From Xiheimicrobium sp033763395 (GTDB taxonomy: Bacteria > Myxococcota > Myxococcia > Myxococcales > Myxococcaceae): a stretch of DNA of 64,000 nt. Of this stretch, positions 1 through 12,800 are shown in pieces; the first letter of the stretch is position 1; each line of letters starts with the position of its first letter. The stretch covers positions 1 through 64,000 of the forward strand of contig JANRKQ010000219.1 of NCBI GenBank assembly GCA_033763395.1, in the 5' to 3' direction. The notes under the pieces were generated by a model. The model was given only the letters and a program-made list of their open reading frames with translations. It was not told the origin of the DNA and ran no database searches. A program made the position numbers and the translations under genes.

Positions 1-669
1 CCCGGTCTGCTTGTCGTTGAGGGCCACGTACCAGTCCTGCTGCGGCACCTCTTCGGCCTTCACCGGCTCGCTCTTCTGCCCCGAGTCGTTCGACTCCTCG
101 GCGAGCTTCTTCACCAGCTCGGCGTCGAGCACCTTGGTGGATTCGCGGTCGCCCTCGATGGGCGCCTTCGCGTCCTTGCCCGTCGGGAGCGTCGTCGGGC
201 CCGTCGAGCCGCCCGCGAGCACCGAGTCGAACACCGCGCCGATCTCGTCCTCGTCCGCGCCCAGGAAGCTGTCGCCCGGCCCCTTGTCACCCTTCGGCTC
301 GTTGGTGTCGGCGCCGTTCTTCGCGGCCGCCGTCTTGGCCGCCTTCGCGTCCATCGCCGCCTGCACCGCGGGATCGTTCATGTTGACGCGCGAGGTCGGT
401 GGATCAGCCGCGGGCCCACCCGGGTTCGTGAGGTCGAGCGTCGCGTCGACCCCTCCAGCCAGCGGGCTGTTCATCACCTGCGTCGCGGTGGCGTCGTCGG
501 GGTCGCTCGAGTTCGCGACCGGGCCATTCTTCGCCGCGGCCCCGCCCTCGGTGCGCTTGACGTGAATGACATAGCCGCACTTGCGGCATCGGACCTTGAC
601 CCCCTTGGGCCCGACCTTCTCGTCGTTGATCATGTACTGCGCGCGGCAGCTCTCACAGACGAAGCGCAT
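1..669 (-). CDS. gltJ: GltJ (AgmX), gliding motility protein, N-terminal part
   Basis: The gene is read leftward from ATG at 669 and runs off the left edge, so only the first 223 residues are present. Residues 1-35 form a zinc ribbon with two CxxC pairs (CESC and CRKC) in the MRFVCESCRAQYM context typical of myxobacterial gliding proteins. An acidic, Asp/Ala/Pro-rich linker follows, and the visible part ends in the start of a GYF-like domain (QDWYVALNDKQTG). In Myxococcus, GltJ is an inner-membrane component of the A-motility (Glt) machine whose cytoplasmic zinc ribbon and GYF domains face the polarity regulators. The family ends in an AgmX/PglI-type TonB C-terminal domain, which lies outside the window. 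The gene follows gltI by 131 bases and has a good promoter of its own. The name rests on domain order and synteny with gltI. Confidence 0.82.
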   Translation of the reverse strand, partial: MRFVCESCRAQYMINDEKVGPKGVKVRCRKCGYVIHVKRTEGGAAAKNGPVANSSDPDDATATQVMNSPLAGGVDATLDLTNPGGPAADPPTSRVNMNDPAVQAAMDAKAAKTAAAKNGADTNEPKGDKGPGDSFLGADEDEIGAVFDSVLAGGSTGPTTLPTGKDAKAPIEGDRESTKVLDAELVKKLAEESNDSGQKSEPVKAEEVPQQDWYVALNDKQTG

Positions 670-698
670 CAGGCGTCCTCGGGCCTAAACACCGGAAA

Positions 699-727
699 AC
701 TGTAGGTTTCCATTCGGAGGGAGTCAA
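699..727 (-). promoter_or_regulatory. Probable sigma-70-type promoter of gltJ
   Basis: On the minus strand TTGACT (727-722) and TACAGT (704-699) are separated by exactly 17 bases. The predicted start of transcription lies about 20-25 bases ahead of the gltJ ATG at 669. The site is in the 131-base gap between gltI and gltJ, so gltJ may be transcribed separately from the rest of the block. This is a motif match only. Confidence 0.5.
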
Positions 728-800
728 ACGCACGGACGCCGCTCCCCGTCGGCGAGTTCCGGCGAATGCCCGCGATGGCGCGAAGAGTCAATCAATCTGG

Positions 801-3800
801 TCACTTGCGCAGCTGAACTTCGACGCTGGTGCCGACGGCGACCCGCAGGGCGTGAAGGTCGTCGCCGAGCGCGAACACCATCAGCTCGCGGATCTTCGAG
901 CGCGGCTGCACGCGGAACGACGGGCCCGTCTCGGCCATCACCATGCGCTTGACGGGCTCGATCTCACCCGCGACGAACGCCCCCGCGCGCACGGCAGTCA
1001 GCTCGGCGCCTTCGAGGTAGTTCCGCAGGTCGTTTGGCGTCGCCACCTTCACGTAGTCGCGCGTCACCCGGGCGAGCGCGGCGCGGGCCTGCTCCGACAA
1101 CGAGCGCTCCAGAAGCTTGCGCTCTGCGTCGATGGCGCGCAGGTCGGCCGTGAAGCGGAACCGGTCGACGGACAGGCTGATCGCCGCCTGCAGCACGGCC
1201 TCGAGTCGCTCCGCCGACAACCGCGCCGTCAGCACCAGCTCGGGCCTCAGCAGCGCCATGGTGCGGCCGAGCAGATACCAGGCCTCGCGCTGGCCCTGCT
1301 CGCTGAAGAACTTCCCGCCCACCCGCAGCCCGACCGGATCGGTGTGGATGATCTCGACCCCCACCATCGGATCGGGCGGCGCCTCGCTCGTCTTCTTGGC
1401 GATGCGATCGCGCTGCGCCACGAGGAACGGCGAGTACAGGGCGAGCTGCTGCATGCCGAGCAGCTTGCTCACCGCGCGGTAGTGCGTGAGGTGGTACTCG
1501 GCGCCCTGGCTCACGTCGATGAGGTGCTTCTTCGGCACGATGTTGTAGCGAGCGAAGTCTTCCTTCCACAGCGCGCCCGCCTGCTCGAAGAGAATGCCCA
1601 TCAGATCGGCGAGCGGCCCCCGCACGCGCGGGTGGAACAGGTGCTGCTGCCACAGCCGGTCGGTGAGTGAGCGATCGGTCGTCTCGCGCTTCTTGGCGTA
1701 CGGCGTCAGCTTGGTGAGGATCTCCTTCTCGGCGGCGCCGATGTCGCCGATGAGGCCTGACGAGACCTGCGCGGCGAGCCACGCCGAGTCGTAGTCCTTC
1801 CTCCGGGCGGCGAGCTCGGCGAGGGCCGAGGCGACCTTGCCCGGCGTGCTGGTGGTTGGCAGCGTCCGGCGCCAGGCGTCGACCGCGTCCTGTTCGTAGC
1901 CGGCCTGCGTCTGGGCCAGCGCCGCGAACTGCTCCTGCACCTCGAGGTTGTCGGGCAGGCCCGCGGCGACCACCTTGTAGATCTCGACGGCCGCGTCGGG
2001 CGCCTTCATGACGTTGAGGTACATGTCGCCGAGGGCGCGCCAGATCGTCATGCGCGCCAGGTGCGTCTCTTCCGTCTTCGGGAAGCGCGCGAGCATGCGC
2101 TTGTAGTTGTCGTCGAGCGTCTTCCACTTCTTGTTGCGGCCGAGCATCGCCTCGAGCGCGGTGAAGGCCTCGATGAACCGCCAGTCGAGATCGAGCGCCG
2201 CGTTGAACGACGCCACGGCCTTGTCGATGTCCATCAGCTCGTCGCGGGCGATCTCCCCGAGCGCGAAGTACACGCGCTTGGCCTTGGCGGGCTCGCCCTT
2301 GAGCGCGTCGGTCACCAGCATGCGCTCGAGCATCTCGGCGGCCTTCGCGCCCTGCTTCGTCTCGCGGTACAGCACATAGAGCGCGTCCATCACGTCGAGG
2401 ACGGCGGGGCGCTCCTTGTGGGCGGCGAGGTAGGCGTCGATGGCGACGTACGGGTCGGAGAGCCGATCGCGGGCGAGCGCACCGAGCGCGACGCCGTTCT
2501 CGAAGCGGGCCTCGCCCTCGACGACCTGGAGCAGCTTCTGCCGGAAGTCTCCGGCGCGCTCCCAGTTCTGCGTGGCCTCGGCGATCGCCACCATCGACCG
2601 CAGCGACGGCTCGTGGTTTGGGTCGATGGCGAGCGCCTTGTCGAACTGGTTCTCGGCGCGATCGAACTGCTTGAGCTGGTGGTGCAGATCGCCCAGCGTC
2701 CAGTGGATCTCGGCGACCTCGAGATCGGTGAGATCGCCCCGGTGGTGGAGCAGGATCGACTGGTACACCTTGAGCGCCTCTTCGAAGCGCTTCACCTGCA
2801 CCAACAGGTTGCCGTAGCCCTCGAGCACCGCGAGGTTGGTGGCGTCGAGCTGGTAGGCCTTCTCGAACGAGCCGAGCGCCTTGTCGCGGCGCGCGTTCTT
2901 CTCGCACACGTAGCCGAGCCGGTAGAAGCGCCGGCACAGCTCCTTCGCCAGCTCGTCGTCCTCGGGGGCCGCCGCGTAGCGCTGCGACATCTTCGCGGTG
3001 ACGACGTCGAGCATCTTCTCGCAGCGCTCCCAGTTCTCGACCGAGAGGTAGATGTCGGCGAGCGGGCGGGCGGCCTCGAGCGAGTCGGGCACCAGCTTGA
3101 GCGCCTCTTCGTAGTACTTCGTCGCGTTGTCGCGATCTTCTCGGCCCTCGTAGTACCGCGCGACCGAGAGGTAGGCCTCGCTGCGCTCCTGGGTGTCCTC
3201 GGTCTGGCGCGCCTCTTCCAGCAGCGCCTTCTCGTAGTTCTCCCAGTCCTGCTCGACCTCGTAGATGCCCTTGAGCGCGCGGATCGCCGGCAGGTACGCC
3301 GGGTCGATCTCGAGCGCCTGCAGGTAGTTGCGCCGCGCGCTGCCCGGGTCGATCAACATGTCTTCGTTGATCTTGCCGGCGCGGAAGCAGAGCTCGACGG
3401 CCTCGGGCGTCGACCCGAGCACCTGCGCCTCACGCTCGAGCATGTCGAGGGCGAAGGGCCAGTTGCCGCTGCGCTCGTAGAGGGTGCCGAGCGCGTGCAT
3501 CGCCGGTCGGCAGCGTGGGTCGAGCTCGAGGGCCTGGTGGTACGCAGTCACCGCCCGGTCCACCGCCTTGAGCTGCTGGTGGAAGATGTCGCCCATCTCG
3601 ACGCACAACACCGCCTTCTCCTCGGGGTTGTTGAGCAGGTTGATGTGCCGGTCGACGACGCCGATGAGCTCGTCCCACCGGCCCTGGGCCTTGCGGAGCC
3701 GCTCGAGCGTCTTGATCGCCTGCACGTTCTGCGGGTCGACCTGCAGCGCGGCGTCGATGCAGGCGTCCGCGTTGGCGAGGTTCTGGTAGCGCTCTTCCCA

Positions 3801-6800
3801 GATCGACGCGCTCTTGAAGAGCAGCCGCACCCGCTCGCGGTAGTCGCTGGTGAGCTCGAGCTCGCGCTCGTAGACGGCGAGCAGCTCGGCCGGCCGATCG
3901 AGCCGCGAGTACAGCTTCTCGAGCGACTCGAGCGCCTGCAGGTTCGCCGGGTCGAACTCGAGCGCCTGGCGGAAGCCCTCGACCGCCGCCTCGTCGTCCT
4001 TCAGATCGCGCTCGTAGACCTGCGCCACCTCGACCTGGATGCGCGAGCGCTCCTCGGGCGTCGCCGCGATGTCGCGCATGCGCAACAGCGAGCTGGCCAC
4101 CGCCGCGTGGTTGCCCTGGCGCCGCTGCAGGGTGATGAGCACGCCCAGCGTCTCGGCGTCGGGCTCGAGCGACAGCGCCCGCTCGAGCGCGTTCTCGGCG
4201 TCGTCGGGGCTCGAGAGGTGCTCGTCCCACGCGCGGGAGATCTCGCGGAGGATCTGCTTGCGCGCCTCGATGCTGGGCGCCGCCTCGAGCTTCTGCTCGA
4301 GCGAGACGATGTATTCCTTGTGCGAGCCGCGTCGGGCGAACATCGACGCGAGCCGCTCGAGCGCCGCCTCGTTCGTCGGGTCGAAGGCCAGCACCTTGCG
4401 CAGCGCCTTCTCGGCCGAGTCGGGGTCGTCGAGCTTCTGATCGTGCACCCGCGCGAGCGTCAGGTACATGCGCTCGGCCAGCGGGCCCCGGGGCAGCTCG
4501 TCGGCGACCTCTTCGTAGACGGCGGCGAGCTCTTCGAAGCTGCCCGTCTCTTCGGCGAGCCGCTCGACCTGCTCGCGCACGCCGTCGTCCGAGGCGTTGA
4601 GCTGCAGGGCGCGCGTGTACTGGAGGAACGCCACGTCCTTCTGGCCGAGGCGGGTCTCCTGCACCTGGGCGAGCTGCTGGAGCGACTGCACCTTCTCCTC
4701 GTCGCTCACCAGGTGCGGCAGGTACCGATCCATCGCGGTGGCGTACGCGCGCCAGTCGCCCTGCTTCGAGTACAGATCGAGCGCCTGCTCGTAGGCCTGC
4801 CGGTTGGGCGGGTCGATCTCGAGGATCTTCTCGAGCGGCGCCGCCGCGAGATCGGGCTTGTTCGCCGTCGACCGCCACAGCTCGACCACCTGGAACAGCG
4901 CGGCCGCGGCGTTCTCGCGCTCCTCGATGAGGAGGAAGTGCTGCGACTTCGCCTCGAGCACCCGCGCCGCGTCCGGCCAGGCCTTGAGCTGCAGGAACAC
5001 CTGGAGGAGCCGATCGAGCTCCTCCAGCCGGTGGGGCTCGACCTCGAGCGCGCGCCGGGCCGCGTCGAGGGCCTCTTCACGCCGCGCGGAGCCGGCGATT
5101 ATCTCGGCGAGCCGAATGCGGATCGCCTTGACCCCCGACGCCTCCTCCTGGAGCGGAATGAGGCGCCGCAAGATGATGACGAGATCGTCACGCCGGCCGA
5201 GCGCCTCGAAGATGTCGCGCAGGGCCTCGAGCGCGCCCTTGTGGCGGGCGTCGCGGTCGAGCGCGGCCTTGAAATACGCAATCGCGTCTTCGGCCCGCTG
5301 GAGCCGCTCGAACAGCACGCGCCCTACCCGCTCGTTGAGCCGCACCAGCTCGCGCGGGTCGATGGTGACCGACAGCTTCTGCAGCAGCAGCTCGACCAGC
5401 TCGTCGGCCCGGTTGGCGCGATCGAGCAGCGCGTTGAGCGCCTCGAAGGCCTGCTCGTTGCGGGGGTTCTTCGACAGCAGCTCGCGGTAGAGCGAGATGG
5501 AGTGATCGACGTTGGCCAGCCCCTCCGACGAGGTGACGGCCATCTTCGAGAGCACGCGCTCGCGCTCGGTGCCCTGCACCAGCTCGCGCTGCGCCTCGAG
5601 CGCCCGGTACAGCTTCTCGCTCATCTGCGCCTGCTCGTAGAGCTGCTCGAGCGAGCGCAGGCTGGGCAGGTGCTTCGGGTCGGTCTCGAGCACCTTCTCG
5701 AACGCCGCCGCGGCGAGGTCGGGCTTCTCGAGCGTCTCCATCGCCAGCTGCCCGAGGCGGAAGAAATAGCCCACCTTCTCCTGCGGCTCGGCGGCGACCG
5801 TGCCGAGCGCCTCGAGCGTCTCGGCCTGCTTGTCGGCGCGGTTGAGCTGCCCGTAGAGCTTGTCGAGCGACACCAGGGCGCGCGGGGCGAACGACGGCTC
5901 GAGCTCGCGGGCGCGCTCGTAGAACTCCACCGCCTGGCCCGCGTCCGACAGGCGCTGCTCGTGGAGCTGCCCGAGCGTGAAGCACACCAGCGCGGCCTCG
6001 GCCGGCTCGGCGATGCGCGGCAGCTCGGCCTCGTAGGCGTGCGCCAGCTCGTCCCATGAGCCGGCAGCGGCGGCGGCCTGCTCGAGGCGCTTGCGCAGCG
6101 GGGCGTCGTTCGGGTCTTCCTTGAAGGCCCGGTAGAACGCCAGGTACGCGAGCTCCGGCTCGGACTGCGCGTCGCGAATCTGCGCGAGCTCCTGCAGCAA
6201 CGTCTTGCGCTCGACGACATCGGGAGACACCGTCACCCGTGCCTCGATGAGCGCCGACAGCTTCACCGGGTCGCCGCCCTCGCGGTACGCCTTCGCGAGC
6301 ACCTCGAAGGCCGCCTGGTTCTGCGGCTCCTTCTGGGCCATCGCCTCGAGCCGCTGGAGCGCGCCGGGGTGCCTGGGGTTCTGCGCGAGCAGCTCGGCGT
6401 ACAGCTCGATGCTGCCGCTCTTGTCGAGCAGCCGCGTCTCGCGCACCACCGCCAGCTTGAAGGTGAGCGCCGCCCGCTCGTCGGCCGCCACCAGCGACAG
6501 GCGCCGCGCCAGCACGTCGGCGAGCTCGGGCCAGCGCTGCTGATCCTCACAGAGCGCGTCCATGCGGGCGAGGGCGCCGGCGTCATTGGGGGCCAGCTCG
6601 AGCAACCGGCGGAAGGTGGTGAGGGCCGCCGCCGCGTCATTGAGCTGCTCGTCCTGCAGCACGCCCATCTGGAACAAGAGGCCCACCCGGCGGCCGGTGT
6701 CCTCTTCGACGTTGAGCTGCCGCTTGATGACGTCGATGAGCTCGGGCACCCGGCCCTGGGCGGCGAGCAGCTTGCCCATCTGCTCCATCGCCTCGCCGTC

Positions 6801-9800
6801 GGTGGGCGCCAGCGCCATCACCTGCTTCCAGCTCTCGACGGCTTCGTCGGGCTCGTTGGCCTCGGCCTGCAGCTTCGCGAGCGCGCGGTAGAGGCTCGCG
6901 CGGGCCTGGTCGTTCGAGGCCCTGGGCGCGACCTCTCCCAGCAGCACCGTGTACTCGTCGCGGGCGTCGGCGGCCTTGTAGAGCAGCGAGCACAGCGCCA
7001 GGTTCTTCTCGTCGTCGGGCAGCTCGCGCAGGGCGCGCGTGGCGGCCACGAAGGCCATCTCGGCGTTGTCCATCTGCTGCGAGTAGACCTCGGACATCTT
7101 GCGCAACAGCGCCGCGCGCTCGACCGGCTGCGGCTCGGCCGCGACCTGCGCTTCGATCATCTGGACCAGCTTGAGGTGCTCGCCTTCCTGCGCGAACACG
7201 GGCTCGAGCGTGCTGGCCGCCTCGCCTTTGAGTGGGTTGTCAGAGCGCGCCATCTCTTCGAGTGCGCCGACCGCACCGGCATGGCCGGGCTTCCGACGCA
7301 ACACCTCCTGATACGTGTTCAAGGCGCCGCGGGGGTCGCCGAGCCGGGTCAGCTTGAGCCGCCCTAGCCGAACCAGCAACTCTCTGGCCTCTTCGTCCTG
7401 CCCCTGCGCCTCGGCCAGCTGCACCTCACGGGCGAGCACCTGCGCCAGCTCGGGCCACTTCTCCATCTCGGCGAACAGCCGGCCCAGCAGCTTCAGCGCG
7501 TTGGCGTCGTCGGGCTTGCGCTCGAGGATCGCCTGGTACGCCGTCGCCGCCAGCGCCTTGTCCGACAGGGTGTCTTCGGCCAGCGTCGCCAGGTCGAACA
7601 GCAGGTTCACCTGGCCCACCACGGTGGGCTCGAGCGCCAGCTGCCGCCGCATCACCACCGACAACTCGCGGAACTGCGAGGTGCGCCGGTAGATCTGCCC
7701 CAGCGCCTCGAGCACGAAGGTGTCCTTCGGGTTGCGGTTGAGGCACTCGGTCCACGCGCGGGCGGCGAGATCGAACCGCGACAGCCGCTCGCCATAGATC
7801 GCCGCCAGGCGGCGCCAGAGCTCACCGGCCAGCGGCTCGGCAGCTCCCCGCTCGAGGGCGTCTTCGTACGCCGCCGCGAGCTCCTCGAAGGCCCCGAGAT
7901 CGGCCGCGAGCCGCTCGAGCTCTCCGCGCACCTCGTCGTCGGCGGGCGCCTCGGCGAAGCTCCGCAGCCGCGTGGTGAGCGCGAGCGCCTTCTGCCCCAC
8001 CGCCTCGCGCAGGGTGGCGATCTCGAGCAGCAGCGGCACCCGACGTGACGCGTCGGTGACGCCCAGCCGCACGTCGAGCACCTCGACGAGCTTCTTGAGC
8101 TCCGAGGCCTGCCGGTAGACCGGCTCGAGCAGGCGCGCGGCCTCGACGCGGGTCGGCTCGTGCTGGAGCAACCGCTCGAGGCCCATCACCGCGTGCGGCT
8201 CGGCCCCGGACAGCTGCAACACGTCGGCGAAGGCCCGCAGCGCGTTCGAGAACTGACTCTCCTTCTCGAGCAGCTGCCCCCGGCGGAGGAGGAACTGCAC
8301 CTTGCCTTCGATCTCGGCGGTCTCGTCGGCCAGCTGGGCCAGCACGTCGGCCTGCTCGGCGAGGCGATCGTTCTTGCCGAAGAGGTGATCGAGCGCCGTC
8401 AGCACCTCGGGCGTCCGCTTGAGGGCGAGCGCCGAGCGGTAGGCGTCGATCGCCGGCTCGTCGTCACCGGCGGTGGCATAGGCCTCGCCGGCCTTCACCA
8501 GCAGCTCGCGCCTCTCGCCGGGGTCGCTCGCCAGCGTCGCCTGCTGGGCGAACACCTGCGAGAGCTGCCGCGCGTTCTGCGACTTCGCGTAGAGCTTCGA
8601 CAGCGCGTCGAGGGCCTGCCGGTCCTGGGGCGCGAGCCCGAGCAGGGCGTTCCATGCGCGCGTGGCTTCGTCCGTCTCGTCGAGCTGCTCGCGGATCTCG
8701 GCGCACCGGCGCAGGAGCGCGATCTTCTCGTCGGCCACGTCGACCTCGTCGGCGGTCGACTCGTAGATCTCGGCCAGCTCGCCATACGAGCCGGTGTCAC
8801 GGGCCAGCCGCTCGAGCTCGGGCTGCACCTCGCTGCGCTCGAGCCCGTCGGTGAAGGCCTTGAGCGCGTTCATGAACGCGGCCTCGGGCTGCGAGAGATC
8901 GCGCTCGAGGATCGCGCGAATCTCGGAGGACAACCGCGCGCGCTCGGTGCGGCCCGTCGCCGACGCCAGCCTCGCCTCGCGAAGCGAGATGCGGGCCTGA
9001 TGGTCGCCCGAGCGGGCCAGCACCGGGTCGAGGATCTCCATCGCCGTGGCGGCCTCGCTCAGGTTCGAACGCACCCACTGCTCGAGCGCCTGGCGCGCGC
9101 CCTCGTGCGAGGCGTCCTCCGACAGGATCTGGCGGTACACCTCGAGCGCGCCGCGCAGATCGTTCAGCTTGAGCTGCCGCAGCTGCCCCAGGCGAAACGC
9201 GAGCTCACGGCCCTGCGGGCTCTGCCCTTCCTGGTTGCGCCGCAGCTCGAGCGCAAAGGCCAGCTCCTGCGGACGATCGAGCTTCGTGTAGAGCCGATCG
9301 AGCGCCGAGGCCGCGTCGCGATCGAGCACGTCGCGGGCGACGACCTGACGCCAGTTGAGCGCCGCGCGATCGAGGTCTTCGAGCTTCGACTCCGAGAGCA
9401 GCGCCGCTTCCCGCTCGAGCGCGGTGCGCGCCGCCAGATCGATCTCGATGGAGGCGAGGCGCTCGATGATCGGCACCAGGTCCCACCACTCCTCCCGGGC
9501 GCGGTGCAGCCGCTGGAGCGACTTGAGCGCGTCGACGTTCTTCGCGTCGAGCGAGAGCACCTTGTGGAGCTGCGCGACCGCCTGCTCCTGATCGTTGAGC
9601 TTGCGCTCGTACAGCTCGGCCAGCTCACGGTGGAGCCCCACGGCCGCCGCGCCGGCGCCGCCGTCGACGAGCTCCTGGAGCACCTCGGCGTAGCTGTCGA
9701 CGAGATCGGCGTCTTCCGAGGCCTGGCGCGTCGCCGAGCGCAACGTGAGGTCTTCGGGCGTCAGGCGTACGGCCTGGGCGAGCGACGCGAAGGCCTGCTC

Positions 9801-12800
9801 CGGCTGCCGCAGGTGCATCGTGTGCAGGTCGGCCGCGCGCTGGAGCGCCTTGACCCGCTCGAGCGTGTCGCGCGCCGACTCGGCGACGACGTGCAGCGCC
9901 GAGACCTGCTTGCGGTGATCGTTGGCGTGCTCGTAGGCCAGCAGCACGGCCCGGGCGGCCGCTTCGCGGTGCGTCTGATCGGCCAGCAGGTTCTCGAGCG
10001 CGGCGATGGCGTCGGCGTCGGTGGGCCGCGACTTGAGCACGTCGGCGTAGCGCGAGATCGCCTCGGCCTTGTCCCCCAGCACGTTCTCGACGATGCGCGC
10101 GCGCGCCACGCTCAGCTGCGTCGCGCGGTCCTTGTCGCCGGCCTGCTCGTAGAGCGCCACCAGGCGGCCCTGCACCTGCACCAGCTCCTGCATCTGGCCG
10201 CCCTGCTCGAGCAGCCCCGCGACGGCGGGCAGGTGTTCGAGCTCGGGCGCGCCCAGGCGAATCGCCTCGGTGAGCGCCAGCGCCGCTTCACGCGGACGGT
10301 TGAGCTCGGCGTTCACCTTCGACAGCTGCAGGTAGACCCCGCGCTTGTCGTCCCCTTCGGCCTGGCCCGCGAGGCTGCGCAGCAGCTGATCGGCGTCGAG
10401 GAGCCGCCCCTTCTCGAGCGCGAACGCCGCGGCCCGCGTCAACAGATCGACCGACGCGGGGCTCTTCTGCAGCGCGAGCTTGTACGCCGCCATCGCGTCG
10501 TCGACCGCGCCTGCCTCCTTCGCCAGCTCGGCGGCTTCGACCAGCATGCCCACCGCCGGCGACGCGTCGGCCACCTTGCCGGACAGCTCGACCAGGTTTC
10601 GGGCGAGATCCTGCTGGGCCTTGAGCTCGCGCGAAAGCCGCGCCGCCTCGACCCGGAACGCGCCGTCGGTCGGGTCGAGCGAGAGCCCACGCAACCGGAA
10701 GTCGAACGCGCCGCGCACGTCCATCAGCCGCTTCTCGGTGGTGTCGGCGAGCAGCGTCAGCAAGGCCTTCACCTCGTCGCGCTCCTGGGCCGAAGCCAGG
10801 AGCACCAGCAGCGAGGCCACCTGCCGCTGGAAGTCGCCCGCCTTCGCGTACACCGGCGCCAGCGCGCGCGCGATGTCGGTGGGCCTCACGCCCTGGGCCG
10901 CCAGCCGCTCGAGGCCGCCGACGACGGTGGCGTTGGAGGCGCCCTCGTCGAGCAGGTTCAAGTACAGCCGGGCTGCCTCGTCCTTACGGGCCAGGCGCTC
11001 GGCGAAGAGCTGCGCCAGCCGGGCCCGCCACTCCTGACGCTCGGCCGCCGAGTCGGCGAGCGCCATCAGCCGCTCCGCGACCGTCGCCACCTCGTCCCAC
11101 TGGCCGAGGTTCGCTGCCGCCGCGCCCAGCTTCTTGAGCGTCGGCACGCTGTCGGCGTCGAGCTCGAGGATCTTCCGGTACACCGCCGCCGCCGCGCCCG
11201 GGTCGGCGGCCGACGCCTCGAGCTTGCGCGCCTCGGCCTCGAGCTTCGAGCGGGGATCCTGCGGCTCCTCGGCGAGCTGCTTCCGAATCGCCGCCAGCGC
11301 CGCCACCGCCTCGGCGTCGTCGCCATGGCGCTTCTGCACCTCGAGCCAGGCCTCCTGCGCCTCGGCGGGACGATCGAGCGACTGGAGCAGCTGCCCGAGC
11401 GTCTTCCACAGCCCCGTCTGCGCCGCCGCCGGAGCCACCTGCGCCGCCCGCCTGAGCGCCAGCGCCAGCTCGGCCTGCTGGTTCGCACGGAACGCCGCGT
11501 CCTTGAGGGCGGTGAGGAGCGTCGCCCGGCCCGGATCGAGCGGGAGCGCACACGACAGCGCGTGAAAGGCCCGCTTCGGGTCGCCCGCGTCTTCGCAGAG
11601 CAGCGAGACGAACTCGCACATGCTCACCCGCTCGGCCATCGGCTGCGGCGCCGAGATGCCCAGCTCGAACAGCGGCCAGGCGCGCTCGAGCTCCTGCCCT
11701 TCGACGAAGAGCTTGAGCAGCCGCCACGCCACCTGCGCGTTGTGCGGATCGACGGCGTTCGCGGCCTCGAGGTGGCCCCGCGCCACCTGCTCGTCCTTCA
11801 GCAGCCGGGTCGCGAGATCGGCGAGGGTGACGCGGAGCGCGACCTGCGCCGTCTTGTCTTTGAGCGCGCCCAGGTGGCGCTCGAGCACGGCCACGCCCTC
11901 GGCCAGCTTGCCCTGCCCGATGAGCTGCTCGCTGGCGAGCTCGGCGGCGTCGGGCCGCCCGGCGTCGATGCGCGAGGCCTGCTCGAACTCGGCGCAGGCC
12001 CCGGCTGGATCGTCGAGGCGCGTCAGCAGCGCCTGCCCGATGCGCAGGTGCAGATCGACCTGCGCCACCTTGTCGCGGGTCTCGGCGGCCAGCTTCGAGA
12101 AGATGGTGAGGGCGACGCGCAGATCGCCGGACTTCTCGGCCACGTGCTCGAGCAGATCGAGCGCGTCGGGCATCGCCGGCCACAGCGCGAAGCAGCGGTC
12201 GATGGCTTCCTTGATCTTCGCGGTCGCCGTGGGCTCATAGAAGGCGAAGAGCCGGGCCACCTGCAGCGACAGGCGCGCGGCGGTGCGGCGGTCGCGCTCC
12301 TCGAGGGACTGCGCCTTGAGCGCCTTCACCTTCTCGCGCCAGACGTACTCGAGCTTGCCCAGGTCCTTCTGGGCCTGCTGCGCGCGGGCGTTCTTCCCGT
12401 CGATGGCCAGCGCGCGGACGAGCGCCTTGGTGGCGAGCGTGTGCTCCTGCGGGTTGTTGACGAGGGCCTCGGCGAAGGCCACGTAGTCTTCGAGCAGCTC
12501 TCGCTCGCCCAGGTGCGTGCGCTCCCGCTCGAGCGACTCGTAGACCGACGCGGAGCGCCCTTCAGCGAGCAGCACCGCGCGCGCCTTCTGGTACCCGGCG
12601 CGTTCGTGGGGCGCGGCGCGCGTGGCGAGCTGGTAGCAGAGCACCGCGCGATCGCGGCGCGCCAGCTTCGTCTCGTACAGCTCGCCGGCCTTCAGGTAGT
12701 GCGCGGCGGCCGCAGCGCCCGACGAGATGAGGCCCAGCCGCTCGAGCGCATCGGACAGCATCGCGAAGTCGTTGCGGCCCTCGGCGACGGCCTTGAGGCC

